A DNA stretch of 64,000 nt from Eutrophovita sp913057845 (GCA_963925895.1 CAWUVH010000010.1:1-64000), one strand, 5' to 3'; positions 42,620 to 52,704 are shown, counted from the first letter of the stretch. Made by a program: numbers and translations. Notes: generated from the sequence alone by a model not told the origin.

Positions 42620-43979
42620 CATCAGTGATTACGCTAGGGAAACTGGAACCCATCTCATAGGTGATTCATCAGCTGTCGTATTGAGAGTCTCTACGGACAG
42701 CCGTGCTATTAAAAAAGGGGACTTATATATCGCATTGAAAGGCCCTAATTTTGATGGTCATGATTTCGTTCAAGAAGCGTTCGATCGAGGCGCTTCAGTC
42801 TGCATGGTGTCGCAAGACACCTTTCTGCATACATTGAATGACTCAACAGCTTGCCTCGTCACTGATGACACCCGTCAAGGTTTATGGACGCTGTCTAGTT
42901 GGTGGAGAGGAAAGTTTGGCGCACACATCAAGGTCGTAGGTGTTACTGGCAGTAATGGGAAGACGACGGTCAAGGAAATGATCGCTAATATTCTTCGGGT
43001 GCAGGCTAATCCGGATAAAGTTCATGCAACCCAGGGTAATTTCAATAATGAAATCGGTGTGCCCCATACTCTTTTGGGACTGAATAGCGGTCACGCATAT
43101 GCCGTGGTTGAAATGGGAATGAACCAGTTAGGGGAATTAAAACGTTTGACGAATATGGTTCGTCCTGATGTGGCAGTCATTACTAATGTTGGAACTGCTC
43201 ATATCGGCGAGCTTGGTTCGCAGGATGCCATTGCTGAGGCTAAGTCAGAGGTCATTGCAGGGCTCTCTGATGGCGGGGTACTCATTGTTGAGGCTGATGG
43301 CCAATATGCCAGCTATCTGATGGGGCAATATCAACGTGGTCCCGTCATTACTTTTGGTGAAGGAGCCAACGCTCTTTTACGCGGAAGTTTGCATCAGTCC
43401 GCCGGGTCGAGGGTTTTGCAAATCCAATATGACGGACGTGTCATTGATATTGATTGGCATGTTCGAGGAAAGCACAACATCTTAAATGCACTTGCCGCAG
43501 CGACTGCTGGGTTTGCTTTGGGCGTTTCTGACTCTTCGATCAAAGCTGGGCTTGAGTCTTTTGATGGGGTTAAGGGTAGGCTCGAGACAATCCGGTTGAA
43601 TTCAGGCGATATCCTCATCAACGATACTTATAACGCTAACTTTGATTCAGTTTGCCGCGCATTGGAACATTTAACGACAGAGTCCGGGAAAAAAATTGTC
43701 GTATTAGGAGATATGGGTGAACTCGGAGAATTTGGCGCTGCTATGCATGACCGAGTTGGTGTATTTGCGAAGAGCCTGGGCGTCGATGTTCTCCTCGCTC
43801 TCGGCGAACTCTCAAAAAGAGCCGTTATAAGTTTTGGTGCAGGTGCTGTTCATCATGAATCTCGAGACGCTTTATTGATTCAGTTAAAGTCTGAGTTAGA
43901 TGGCGGGTCTTGTATTTTGGTTAAAGGTTCTCGATTTATGAAGATGGAATATTTTTGTGACGCATTAGTCCTCAAATAG
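42612..43979 (+). CDS. murF: UDP-MurNAc-tripeptide:D-Ala-D-Ala ligase
   Basis: Adds D-Ala-D-Ala to complete the pentapeptide. About 455 residues with GVTGSNGKTTVK as ATP loop, EMGMNQLGELKRL and NDTYNANFDS blocks. The GTG at 42612 is chosen because GGAGGA (42598-42603) lies 8 nt before it and the product then starts directly with the domain. A longer frame from 42582 would run further into murE. Confidence 0.95.
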   Translation: MFSISDYARETGTHLIGDSSAVVLRVSTDSRAIKKGDLYIALKGPNFDGHDFVQEAFDRGASVCMVSQDTFLHTLNDSTACLVTDDTRQGLWTLSSWWRGKFGAHIKVVGVTGSNGKTTVKEMIANILRVQANPDKVHATQGNFNNEIGVPHTLLGLNSGHAYAVVEMGMNQLGELKRLTNMVRPDVAVITNVGTAHIGELGSQDAIAEAKSEVIAGLSDGGVLIVEADGQYASYLMGQYQRGPVITFGEGANALLRGSLHQSAGSRVLQIQYDGRVIDIDWHVRGKHNILNALAAATAGFALGVSDSSIKAGLESFDGVKGRLETIRLNSGDILINDTYNANFDSVCRALEHLTTESGKKIVVLGDMGELGEFGAAMHDRVGVFAKSLGVDVLLALGELSKRAVISFGAGAVHHESRDALLIQLKSELDGGSCILVKGSRFMKMEYFCDALVLK

Positions 43980-44001
43980 ATTAATCATTAAAGGAAATTA
44001 A

Positions 44002-45087
44002 GTGTTTTTACTTTTAGCGCAGTATCTAGAGCGATACTCTAGCATCTTCAACGTTTTTTCTTACATAACGTTACGGTCAGTTATGGCGGCATTAACAGCG
44101 CTACTGATCTCATTCATTGTAGGTCCACGAATGATCAAGAAATTGACGGATTTAAAGATTGGCCAAACGATCAGAAGCGATGGGCCTAAAACTCACGAAG
44201 TTAAAACGGGGACGCCGACTATGGGGGGAGCCCTCATATTGACTTCCATAGCTATTACAACGCTCCTCTGGGCCGACTTGACTAATCGATGGGTGTGGGT
44301 AGTTTTAGCAGTGACAGTTTCTTTTGGCATCATTGGTTTGATTGATGATTACCGAAAGGTTGTACTGCAAAGTCCCTATGGTCTTTCTGCATTGGAGAAG
44401 TTTTCCTATCAGTCTGTGGTGGCTGTGCTTGCTTCTTTGTATTTAGCGAATGCTACAGAGTTTGGTATGCAAACAGCTTTAATATTGCCTTTTCTAAAAG
44501 ATGTTGCGATACCTCTAGGTCTGTCTGGATTTGTTGTCCTGAGTTTCTTAGTCATTGTAGGCACCAGCAATGCTGTGAATTTGACAGATGGCCTTGACGG
44601 CCTTGCGATCATGCCTGCTGTCATGATCGCAAGTGCTCTCGCAATTTTTGCTTACGTGGCGGGTCATGCTGAGTTCTCGCGCTATCTTGGTTTTCCGTAT
44701 ATTCCCGGGGCGGGAGAGTTGGCAATTTTTTGCGCTGCTCTTGCTGGCGCAGGCTTAGCATTTCTTTGGTTCAACGCCTATCCTGCAGAGGTATTCATGG
44801 GGGATGTTGGGGCCTTAGCGATTGGCGCTGCTCTTGGGGTAGTGGCAGTGGTTGTCAGACAAGAGATTGTTTTATTCATTATGGGCGGAGTGTTCGTTGT
44901 TGAAACGCTGTCGGTGGTGATTCAGGTGGCATCTTTTAAGTTAACAGGTCGGAGAGTTTTTCGCATGGCGCCGCTGCATCATCATTTTGAGCTAAAAGGC
45001 TGGAAGGAAAATCAAGTTGTTGTTCGTTTTTGGATTATTACGATGATGTTGGTGTTGATTGGACTTTCAACGTTGAAATTGAGGTAA
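44002..45087 (+). CDS. mraY: Phospho-MurNAc-pentapeptide translocase
   Basis: Integral membrane enzyme making lipid I, 361 residues with about ten TM helices. The catalytic blocks are present: IGLIDDYRKV, NLTDGLDGLA (Asp-rich, Mg site), NAYPAEVFMGDVG and PLHHHFELKGW. It starts with GTG after AAGGA, 22 nt downstream of murF. Confidence 0.96.
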   Translation: MFLLLAQYLERYSSIFNVFSYITLRSVMAALTALLISFIVGPRMIKKLTDLKIGQTIRSDGPKTHEVKTGTPTMGGALILTSIAITTLLWADLTNRWVWVVLAVTVSFGIIGLIDDYRKVVLQSPYGLSALEKFSYQSVVAVLASLYLANATEFGMQTALILPFLKDVAIPLGLSGFVVLSFLVIVGTSNAVNLTDGLDGLAIMPAVMIASALAIFAYVAGHAEFSRYLGFPYIPGAGELAIFCAALAGAGLAFLWFNAYPAEVFMGDVGALAIGAALGVVAVVVRQEIVLFIMGGVFVVETLSVVIQVASFKLTGRRVFRMAPLHHHFELKGWKENQVVVRFWIITMMLVLIGLSTLKLR

Positions 45088-45109
45088 GGATTGTTGGACA
45101 TTTGAGCAT

Positions 45110-46519
45110 ATGATGAGTCGTCAAGTTGATCAATCAGGCAATGACGTGTTTTCCTCTTTTGAGGGGAAAGTTGTTCTTGTTCTAGGGGCTGGTGCTACAG
45201 GTGCATCAATCGTACGTTGGTTGACCTTGAACGGGGCGACAGTTGTACTTGCAGACTCTCGAGAAAACCTTCCAGGTTTTGGTCTGTTGCAAAAAGAATT
45301 TCCAGAAATTACTGTTCGACCCGGACCATTTTCTGACAAGCTTTTCACGGGTGTCGATTTGGTTGTTTCCAGTCCTGGAGTCCCATTGGCGGCACTCCCT
45401 TTAGAGAGACTTAAAAATCAAGAGATACCAGTAGTTGGAGATATTGAAATTTTTCTACGGGAGAATATAAATCGATTTAGAGCCAAAGTGATCGCGATTA
45501 CAGGAACCAACGGAAAAAGTACTGTAACCCGCATGGTCGAAAAAATTCTTCAATCGTGTGGTCTTGATGCGGTTGCGGTTGGAAACATTGGCGTCCCAGT
45601 CCTTGATGTTTTGACCCAGATATTGAAAGGGGATAGGGCGCCTCCTGACGTTTTTGTGATTGAGATATCCAGTTTTCAGATTGATACAACTTATTCGTTC
45701 GAATTCGACGCCATGGCCGTGCTTAATATCTCTGAGGATCATTTGGATCGATATCCGAGTTTTGACGCCTATGCGGCGTCAAAATGTCGCATATATTCAG
45801 GTCGCGGAGTGCGCATAGTCAATCGAGATGATCCTATGGTGTATGGCGCAATCCCGATGTTGGATTCGGTTGTGTCCTTCGGCTTAAGTCGTCCCAATGG
45901 TCATGGAGAGTGGGGAGTTGATCAGGTTGAGGGTGATCTATGGTTGATGTGTGGCGAACAAAAGGTTTGCCGATCTGCTGAGCTAAAAGTGTCTGGATCT
46001 CATAATGTTAGTAATGCGTTGGCTGCTCTGGCTTTGTCGAGTACGGTTTTGGTTAGACGTGAGGGGCTGGCGACCGGATTGCTCTCGTATGAAGGATTAA
46101 ATCACCGTATGCAGTGGGTTGCTGATGTGGGAGGAGTTCGTTTTTATAATGATTCAAAAGCCACAAACGTAGGTGCGACCTTGGCTGCGATTTCTGGTTT
46201 ATCTACACCTTGTGTCCTGATCCTTGGGGGAGAGTCAAAACAACAAAATTTTGCCCTATTGATTGAGGCTGTTCGTGAAAATATAAGAGCGGTGGTTTTA
46301 ATGGGTAAAGATGCGCCTTTGATTAAGCATGCTTTGCGGGATGCTGGTGCGCAGATATACGATGCGCCAAGCATGATCGATGCTGTTCGACTCTCGGCTG
46401 AAATGGCCAAATGCGGAGATGTTGTTTTGCTGTCTCCAGGCTGTGCGAGTTTTGATATGTTTGAAAGTTATGCGCACCGCGGTGATATGTTTGTGGATGC
46501 GGTTAGGAGCTTGAGTTAA
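45110..46519 (+). CDS. murD: UDP-MurNAc-L-alanine:D-glutamate ligase
   Basis: Adds D-Glu in the cytoplasmic stage. 469 residues with an N-terminal UDP-binding Rossmann domain (VLVLGAGATGASIVRWL), ATP loop TGTNGKSTVTRM, and the C-terminal domain with NDSKATN. The first two codons are both ATG. Its TAA overlaps the ftsW ATG (TAATG). Confidence 0.96.
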   Translation: MMSRQVDQSGNDVFSSFEGKVVLVLGAGATGASIVRWLTLNGATVVLADSRENLPGFGLLQKEFPEITVRPGPFSDKLFTGVDLVVSSPGVPLAALPLERLKNQEIPVVGDIEIFLRENINRFRAKVIAITGTNGKSTVTRMVEKILQSCGLDAVAVGNIGVPVLDVLTQILKGDRAPPDVFVIEISSFQIDTTYSFEFDAMAVLNISEDHLDRYPSFDAYAASKCRIYSGRGVRIVNRDDPMVYGAIPMLDSVVSFGLSRPNGHGEWGVDQVEGDLWLMCGEQKVCRSAELKVSGSHNVSNALAALALSSTVLVRREGLATGLLSYEGLNHRMQWVADVGGVRFYNDSKATNVGATLAAISGLSTPCVLILGGESKQQNFALLIEAVRENIRAVVLMGKDAPLIKHALRDAGAQIYDAPSMIDAVRLSAEMAKCGDVVLLSPGCASFDMFESYAHRGDMFVDAVRSLS

Positions 46520-47694
46520 TGTTATCTGACTCAGTGAGCTGGTCAAAAAAAGCTCAAAAGAGTGTGTCTTATGATTTTGATTTGGTGTTGTTTTGGTTAA
46601 CGCTAGGGCTCCTTGGTCTAGGGGTTGTGATGGTTTATTCCTCATCTATAGCCATTGCTGATAATTCTGTTTTGGTTGGCGGAAGCCCATATCGATTTCT
46701 TATTCGACATCTATTTTCATTGTCAATCGGACTGATGTTGACCCTTTTGGCGACACAAATTCCCTTGAGATATTGGGAGGCAATAGCGCCAGCCTTATTT
46801 GTGATTGGCCTCGTCATGCTTGTCGCAGTAATCATCCCTTGGATAGGTCATGAGGCAAACGGCAGTCGTCGTTGGTTTAGATTTGCGGGCTTCAGTTTTC
46901 AGCCTTCTGAATTGATGAAATTTGCTGCAGTTATTTATGCGGCGGATTATACAATCAGGAAAGGCGTACATATGTCTAGTTTTAAACGTGGTTTTTTACC
47001 ATTGTTCAGCGTGATGGTTTTAACAGGAACACTTCTTCTACGTGAGCCGGATTTTGGTGCGTTTGTGGTGATCACTGCGATTGCGATGGGTGTGCTTTTT
47101 CTTGGGGGAATGAACTGGAAGTTGTTTGCAGTTTTGACGTTACTCCTTTTCGTGGCATTCGTTGGCCTGATTAATATGGCGGAATATCGTCAGGCGCGTC
47201 TTTTTGGATTTCTAAATCCCTTCGGGGATCCGTTAAACACGGGTTATCAGCTCACTCATTCACTTATGGCGTTTGGGCTTGGGGGACTATTCGGCGTAGG
47301 CCTTGGAGACAGCATCCAGAAATTGCATTACTTGCCTGAGCCTCATACGGATTTTATTCTCGCGGTAATCGGTGAGGAGATGGGTTTTGTTGGCGTTGCA
47401 GTAACGGTGGCAGCTTTTGGATGGTTAACTTTAAGAATGATTATGATCGGCAATCAGGCTGCTCGTTTAGAGCGATATTTTGCTGCTTTGGTGGCTCAAG
47501 GTGTTGCTATTTGGATTGGTGTTCAGGCTCTGATTAACATGGGGGTGAATGTTGGCGCGCTTCCAACGAAGGGCCTCACTCTACCGCTGCTATCGTTCGG
47601 GGGCAGTGGCCTGATAATGAACTGCTTAGCGATCGGAGTGATCTTTAGGATCGACTATGAAAATCGCGCCCTCATGAAGGGGGTAAACCTTTGA
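46519..47694 (+). CDS. ftsW: Septal peptidoglycan glycosyltransferase FtsW (SEDS)
   Basis: A multi-pass SEDS polymerase partnered with FtsI, 391 residues with about ten TM helices. Diagnostic are GHEANGSRRWFRFAGFSFQPSE-type block near 110, REPDFGAFVV, the large extracellular loop with LPEPHTDFILAVIGEEMGF, and LPLLSFGGSGL near the end. It overlaps murD by one base and murG by 4 nt. Confidence 0.96.
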   Translation: MLSDSVSWSKKAQKSVSYDFDLVLFWLTLGLLGLGVVMVYSSSIAIADNSVLVGGSPYRFLIRHLFSLSIGLMLTLLATQIPLRYWEAIAPALFVIGLVMLVAVIIPWIGHEANGSRRWFRFAGFSFQPSELMKFAAVIYAADYTIRKGVHMSSFKRGFLPLFSVMVLTGTLLLREPDFGAFVVITAIAMGVLFLGGMNWKLFAVLTLLLFVAFVGLINMAEYRQARLFGFLNPFGDPLNTGYQLTHSLMAFGLGGLFGVGLGDSIQKLHYLPEPHTDFILAVIGEEMGFVGVAVTVAAFGWLTLRMIMIGNQAARLERYFAALVAQGVAIWIGVQALINMGVNVGALPTKGLTLPLLSFGGSGLIMNCLAIGVIFRIDYENRALMKGVNL

Positions 47695-48752
47695 GTAAAC
47701 GGATTCTAATAATGGCGGGGGGCACCGGTGGACATGTGTTCCCAGCTCTTGCCGTAGCCGATTATCTTGAGAAAAGAAATTGGGACGTTTTTTGGCTTGG
47801 TGGGACGAGGGGTTTGGAAAAGCAATTGGTCAAGCTGGCTCCTTCTAGAACTTTATTTATTAAGTTTTCTGGCGTTAGAAGGAATGGTATCCTGGGTTGG
47901 CTGCTCCTACCCATAAACTTGTTGTTTGCTTGTTTAGAGGTCATTCAGTTTTTTAAAAAGATTAAGCCTGACGTGGTCGTTGGGTTTGGTGGCTATGTCA
48001 GTGTTCCTGGCGGTGTTGCCGCTTTTCTTAACCGTTGCCCAATGGTTATCCATGAGCAGAATGCGATCCCCGGATTAGCGAATAGACTGCTGGCTAAATT
48101 CAGCACAAAAGTGTTGTTGGGTTTTCCTGGCTCAATTGGTAGGGGTGTATATGTTGGTAACCCGCTGAGACCGGAATTTGAAAACATCCGCTCCCCAGAG
48201 ATTCGATATGCGGAGCGAGAGGGGCGCTTAAAGATCCTTGTTGTTGGAGGCAGTTTGGGCGCTAAAACGTTTAATGAGCTTGTGCCTGTTTCGATTTCTA
48301 AGATTCGCAAAGACGATCGACCGCACGTTGTTCATCAGGCGGGACGAAATAAGCTGTCTGAACTACAAAAGTTATACGATAAATTGGGAGTCGAGGCTAC
48401 CTTGTCCGAGTTCATAGAAGATATTCCTTTAGCTTATTCACAAGCAGATTTAGTCATTTCTCGAGCTGGGGCGTTATCGGTTTCTGAAATAGCTGCTGTT
48501 GGGGTTGCCAGTATCCTTGTGCCTTATCCGTTTGCGGTTGATGACCACCAAACAAAGAATAGTGAGTTTTTGGGAAAATTGGGGGCTGCGATTATCATTG
48601 ATGAGGCTAAAATTTCCGCAGATTTGTTGGTCGGATACTTAGAGAAGTTCAGTCGACCGGAGCTCATGATGATGGGTGTAAAGGCCAGATTGGGTCGTAA
48701 ACAGGGCGCATCAATTTCTGTTGGGCAACACATTGAGGATCTGACCCCATGA
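47691..48752 (+). CDS. murG: UDP-GlcNAc:lipid I GlcNAc transferase
   Basis: A peripheral inner-membrane GT28 enzyme that makes lipid II. 353 residues: GGTGGHVFPALA at 10-21 as the first glycine loop, then HEQNAIPGLANRLL and VVGGSLGAKTFNEL, with SRAGALSVSEI in the C-terminal donor-binding domain. The TTG start overlaps the ftsW stop (TTGA). Confidence 0.95.
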   Translation: MSKRILIMAGGTGGHVFPALAVADYLEKRNWDVFWLGGTRGLEKQLVKLAPSRTLFIKFSGVRRNGILGWLLLPINLLFACLEVIQFFKKIKPDVVVGFGGYVSVPGGVAAFLNRCPMVIHEQNAIPGLANRLLAKFSTKVLLGFPGSIGRGVYVGNPLRPEFENIRSPEIRYAEREGRLKILVVGGSLGAKTFNELVPVSISKIRKDDRPHVVHQAGRNKLSELQKLYDKLGVEATLSEFIEDIPLAYSQADLVISRAGALSVSEIAAVGVASILVPYPFAVDDHQTKNSEFLGKLGAAIIIDEAKISADLLVGYLEKFSRPELMMMGVKARLGRKQGASISVGQHIEDLTP

Positions 48753-50176
48753 AATATAAAGTCAAGTCGATACACTTTGTAGGTATTGGTGGCGTTGGTA
48801 TGAGCGGCATTGCTGAGGTTCTATCTAATCTTGGTTATGAGGTGTCTGGATCTGACTTACGAGAATCCCCTGCTGTTATACGATTGAGGGGCTTGGGCAT
48901 TGATATCGTAATTGGCCACAATGTGGCCAATGTGGCCAATGTGGATGTGTTGGTCACATCTTCTGCGATTGATCCTGAAAATCCTGAGATTGTTGAGGCA
49001 AAGCGTAAAGGAATTCCTGTCGTTCCAAGAGCGATGATGCTCTCAGAATTGATGCGATTTAAACAAGGCATAGCCATTGCAGGCACTCATGGTAAGACTA
49101 CGACTACAAGCTTGGTAGCAAGTGTTTTGGCCGAGTCAGGTATGGATCCAACTTATGTTATTGGTGGTCGACTTGCGTCTGCAGGAACTAATGCGCGTTT
49201 AGGGGAGGGAGATTTTATTGTTGTCGAGGCTGATGAGTCTGATGCGTCTTTTCTGCTGTTACAGCCAGTAATCTGTGTTGTGACAAACATTGATCGCGAT
49301 CACCTCGAGGCTTACGATCATGATTACGAGCGTCTCAAACAAGCGTTCTCGAACTTTATTTCCCGTATTCCGTTTTACGGGACTGCTGTGTTGTGTTTGG
49401 ATGATCCAGGTGTTAAAGAGATCTTGCCCAATTTATCTAGGCATATCATCACCTACGGTTTTGATAAAGAGGCGCAAATCAGGGCTGGCGTTCCTAAGCG
49501 AACAGACGGAAAAATGTGCTTTACGGTCGAGCGAAATTTCGGATCTAAACTCTACCCTCCATTGGAGATACGTTTGAACTGTTTGGGGAATCACAATGTG
49601 CTGAACAGTCTTGCTGCAATTGGTCTGGCGACAGAGTTGGGCATTGGCGATGAGGTTATTTGTCGCGCACTGGAGTCATTCCAAGGTGTCGGCCGAAGGC
49701 TGGAGGCCTACGGTAGTGTCACAATTGGTAAGAAGACTGTGACGCTATACGATGATTATGGTCATCATCCGAGCGAGGTTGAGCCTACGTTGGCAGCAAT
49801 CCGGGAGGCTTATCCGAATAATCGGTTGGTGCTTGTGTTCCAACCACACAGATATACGCGCACTAGGGACTGCTTTGACGATTTTGTCAGAGTGTTGAGT
49901 AAGGCTGACGTGCTGATTATTACCGATATCTATTCTGCGGGTGAGCTTCCTATTGTTGGGGTTGATAGCTCTGGAATTGCCAGATCGATCAGACTGGTTT
50001 CTGACTTGAATCCTGTCTGTGTTCGGGGAGTTGAAGATGCTGGCCTGATGCTCATAGAGTTAGTCGAGGATGGTGATCTTGTTATCACAATGGGTGCGGG
50101 CACGATTGGGTCGCTTTCTGCAAGCTTAGTGGCTGGTAGCGAAGAGCCAAATTGTGTTCAACAAAGGGAGGCCTAA
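48749..50176 (+). CDS. murC: UDP-MurNAc:L-alanine ligase
   Basis: Adds the first stem residue. 475 residues, with HFVGIGGVGMSGIAEVL at the N-terminus, ATP loop GTHGKTTTTSL near 110, and DDYGHHPSEV in the C-terminal domain. It overlaps murG by 4 nt (ATGA). Codons 58-66 contain a 9-bp tandem giving NVANVANV where other MurC proteins have no repeat. Confidence 0.95.
   Translation: MKYKVKSIHFVGIGGVGMSGIAEVLSNLGYEVSGSDLRESPAVIRLRGLGIDIVIGHNVANVANVDVLVTSSAIDPENPEIVEAKRKGIPVVPRAMMLSELMRFKQGIAIAGTHGKTTTTSLVASVLAESGMDPTYVIGGRLASAGTNARLGEGDFIVVEADESDASFLLLQPVICVVTNIDRDHLEAYDHDYERLKQAFSNFISRIPFYGTAVLCLDDPGVKEILPNLSRHIITYGFDKEAQIRAGVPKRTDGKMCFTVERNFGSKLYPPLEIRLNCLGNHNVLNSLAAIGLATELGIGDEVICRALESFQGVGRRLEAYGSVTIGKKTVTLYDDYGHHPSEVEPTLAAIREAYPNNRLVLVFQPHRYTRTRDCFDDFVRVLSKADVLIITDIYSAGELPIVGVDSSGIARSIRLVSDLNPVCVRGVEDAGLMLIELVEDGDLVITMGAGTIGSLSASLVAGSEEPNCVQQREA
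48911..48948 (+). repeat. 9-bp tandem and palindrome inside murC
   Basis: TGTGGCCAA occurs at 48922-48930 and 48931-48939, then degenerates (TGTGGATGT). ATTGGCCACA (48911-48920) and TGTGGCCAAT (48922-48931) form a perfect 10-bp inverted repeat round one base. It is in frame. Confidence 0.75.
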
Positions 50177-50185
50177 ACGCTAGAC

Positions 50186-51082
50186 ATGAATCCTCAGGCT
50201 ACATTGCTAGAGAACGTACCAATGAGTCGACAGACCGCCTGGAGAGCTGGGGGAGCGGCAAGGTTTGGTTATGCGCCTTCGTCTGAAGAGGATCTTTCGT
50301 TATTCCTTGCGCGCCATACTATTGCTGATCTGCCTATCGTGTTTGTTGGGCTTGGAAGTAATCTGCTCGTTCGTGATGGAGGCCTTGCGGCACTTGTCGT
50401 ATTTACTCATCGAGGACTTTCTAATTTGTCTATTTTAGGTCATGGGGTAAATGCTTTGTTCTATGCCAGTTCAGGAGTTGCGTTACCCAAGTTAGCTCGT
50501 TTTTCAGCGAATATGGGTTATGAAGGCGCAGAGTTTATGGCGGGGATTCCCGGCTCTGTTGGTGGGGCATTGGCAATGAATGCGGGTTGTTATGGCTCTG
50601 AGGTTTGGGATTGTGTTAAACGCGTGAGGACGATCACAACGAATGGAGAGATTAAAGAAAGACCGGTCTCTGATTATTTGGTTGGTTATCGAAAGGTCAG
50701 TCCAAAACATGAGGAAAAAGAGTTTTTCATTGGTGCGTGGTTCGGTTTTGTCGAAGGTGATGGCCAAAAGTCGAGAGCTAGGATCAGCGAACTTTTGAAA
50801 CGACGGGTTCGTGAGCAACCATTGAGTAAACCAAATTCAGGTTCTGTGTTTCGGAATCCTGATGGAGATTTTGCGGCCAGACTTATTGAAATTAATGGAT
50901 TAAAAGGTCGCTCTAACGGCGCTGCTGTAGTATCCGACAAGCACGCTAATTTCATCATTAATAATGGTGATGCGACTGCGAAAAACATTGAAGATTTGAT
51001 CGCTGAGGTTCAATCTGAAGTGGAGTGTAAATCAGGCATTCGATTGAAAAGAGAGGTTCATATTGTGGGTGACCATTGTTGA
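50186..51082 (+). CDS. murB: UDP-N-acetylenolpyruvoylglucosamine reductase (type I-like MurB)
   Basis: An FAD enzyme that completes UDP-MurNAc. 298 residues with TAWRAGGAARF, FVGLGSNLLVRDGGL, AGIPGSVGGALAMNAGCYG (flavin site), and the serine proton donor in PNSGSVFRNP. The short length without an extra C-terminal lobe resembles the type II (Gram-positive-like) form also found in many betaproteobacterial dcw clusters. It starts 9 nt after murC. Confidence 0.95.
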   Translation: MNPQATLLENVPMSRQTAWRAGGAARFGYAPSSEEDLSLFLARHTIADLPIVFVGLGSNLLVRDGGLAALVVFTHRGLSNLSILGHGVNALFYASSGVALPKLARFSANMGYEGAEFMAGIPGSVGGALAMNAGCYGSEVWDCVKRVRTITTNGEIKERPVSDYLVGYRKVSPKHEEKEFFIGAWFGFVEGDGQKSRARISELLKRRVREQPLSKPNSGSVFRNPDGDFAARLIEINGLKGRSNGAAVVSDKHANFIINNGDATAKNIEDLIAEVQSEVECKSGIRLKREVHIVGDHC

Positions 51083-51999
51083 CTAACGTTAAGGAGATGG
51101 GGTTGGTGGGAGTTCTCTACGGTGGTAACTCCTCTGAGCGAGAAGTTTCTCTTGAGTCGGGAGCCGCTGTTTACCGAGCGTTAATCAATCTGGGCGCACA
51201 TGCGGAACTGATTGATACGGCTCAGGATGGCGCCATAGAGGCGCTGACCTCGAAGATAGATCGAGCAGTGATTATGTTGCATGGGCGGGGTGGTGAGGAT
51301 GGAGCCATTCAGGGGTTACTTAAAACCTTAGGCATTCCATACTCTGGCAGTCGCGTTTCGGCTTGTGCGCTCGCGATGGATAAATGGCGATCTAAATTGA
51401 TATTTGAGGGTTGTGATGTTCCTACGCCAAAATTTTCATTGGTTCAGACAGCTGAAGAGTTAGTTATGGCAATGGATGATTTGGGGTTGCCGTTAGTCGT
51501 AAAACCGTCCAGAGAAGGATCTACGATCGGCATCACTAAAGTCACGCAAAGGCAAGATGCTAAAGCAGCATTTGACCTGGCTAGAAAGTTTGATGCAACA
51601 GTAATTGCCGAACAATTTATAGAAGGTGATGAATTAACGGTGGCGGTGCTGAATGGGGAGCCTTTGCCTGTGGTTCGAATCGTGGCCCAGAATAACAATT
51701 ATGATTATCAAGCTAAATATCACTCGGAGGAGACGAGGTATTTTTGTCCTTCTGGGCTTGACTCCAATATTGATCGAAACATACAGAATGTCGCGATGAG
51801 GGCTTTTGAGGCTCTTGGTTGCTCGGGTTGGGGTAGGGTTGACGTGATGCTGGATCAGGCTGGGGGACCTTGGGTTTTAGAGGTCAATACAGTTCCTGGG
51901 ATGACTGCGCATAGTCTGGTGCCGATGGCAGCGTTGGAATTGGGCCTTACCTTTGAGCAGTTGGTTCTTGAAATATTGCGGGGCTGCGATGTGGCATAA
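51076..51999 (+). CDS. ddl: D-alanine:D-alanine ligase
   Basis: ATP-grasp enzyme making D-Ala-D-Ala, about 300 residues. GGNSSEREVSLESG near 17-30, HGRGGEDGAIQG, PYSGSRVSACALAMDK, VKPSREGSTIG, and the Mg site EVNTVPGMTAHSL. The start is uncertain: tandem TTG codons at 51076 and 51079 overlap murB, and the ATG at 51097 directly abuts AAGGAG and is too close to it. The TTG at 51079 gives an N-terminus most like other DdlB proteins. Confidence 0.93.
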   Translation: MLTNVKEMGLVGVLYGGNSSEREVSLESGAAVYRALINLGAHAELIDTAQDGAIEALTSKIDRAVIMLHGRGGEDGAIQGLLKTLGIPYSGSRVSACALAMDKWRSKLIFEGCDVPTPKFSLVQTAEELVMAMDDLGLPLVVKPSREGSTIGITKVTQRQDAKAAFDLARKFDATVIAEQFIEGDELTVAVLNGEPLPVVRIVAQNNNYDYQAKYHSEETRYFCPSGLDSNIDRNIQNVAMRAFEALGCSGWGRVDVMLDQAGGPWVLEVNTVPGMTAHSLVPMAALELGLTFEQLVLEILRGCDVA

Positions 52000-52702
52000 C
52001 TACAGAGCATTGAACAAGATTAGCTTTGGGTTGTTGTTCCTCTCGAGCCTGTATCTTTGTCAGACGGCCTTTAAGGCTGGTGTTAATTTAGATTTTTTTA
52101 AGGTAAGTCGTATCAACTTCGTTGGTGATATCGATCATGTGTCTCGTGACCAGTTTGTATCAGTTGTCAGGAAACGTTTTAAGGGCGGGTTTTTTAATTT
52201 GAATTTAAGGGAAGCGAAAGACTCGCTTGAGCGCTTGCCTTGGATCGAGACTGTTGAAATTAAAAGAGTTTGGCCGAATGCTATCGAGGTTTTTGTCTCG
52301 GAGCGAAATGCAATAGCTCGGTGGCAAGATGGCGGGCTTTTGGATGGTTCGGGTGAGCTTTTTGATGGGGCGTTGGACGCAAGGCTTCCTACCCTCGATG
52401 GCCCTGTTGGACAGCATATTACTGTAGTAGCAAAGTATTTAAGCTTGTCCGCATTGCTGGAGCCTTACGCAGTCAGCATTGATCGATTACGGTTAACAAA
52501 ACAGCAGTCTTGGTATGGCCATCTGTCTAGCGGCGTTGTGGTCGCTTTGGGAGAAAAAAATGTGGAATCTCGATTGGAGCGATTCATGAGGTTTTTTCCG
52601 GAAGCTGAACCGCGTTTTAAACAAGATGTTAAGTACGCTGATTTAAGATACACGAATGGTTTTTCGGTTAGCGCAACTGTTAGTCAGAAGGATGGATCCT
52701 AA
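51989..52702 (+). CDS. ftsQ: Cell division protein FtsQ
   Basis: A bitopic divisome scaffold, about 237 residues: short cytoplasmic tail, TM helix (FGLLFLSSLYLCQTAF), periplasmic POTRA domain (SRINFVGDIDHVSRDQF... LERLPWIETVEIKRVWPNAI) and beta domain with ERNAIARWQDGGLLD. The ATG at 51989 overlaps the ddl stop by 11 nt. A frame open further upstream is not needed. It links FtsA/FtsZ side to FtsL/FtsB. Confidence 0.92.
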   Translation: MWHNYRALNKISFGLLFLSSLYLCQTAFKAGVNLDFFKVSRINFVGDIDHVSRDQFVSVVRKRFKGGFFNLNLREAKDSLERLPWIETVEIKRVWPNAIEVFVSERNAIARWQDGGLLDGSGELFDGALDARLPTLDGPVGQHITVVAKYLSLSALLEPYAVSIDRLRLTKQQSWYGHLSSGVVVALGEKNVESRLERFMRFFPEAEPRFKQDVKYADLRYTNGFSVSATVSQKDGS

Positions 52703-52704
52703 AG

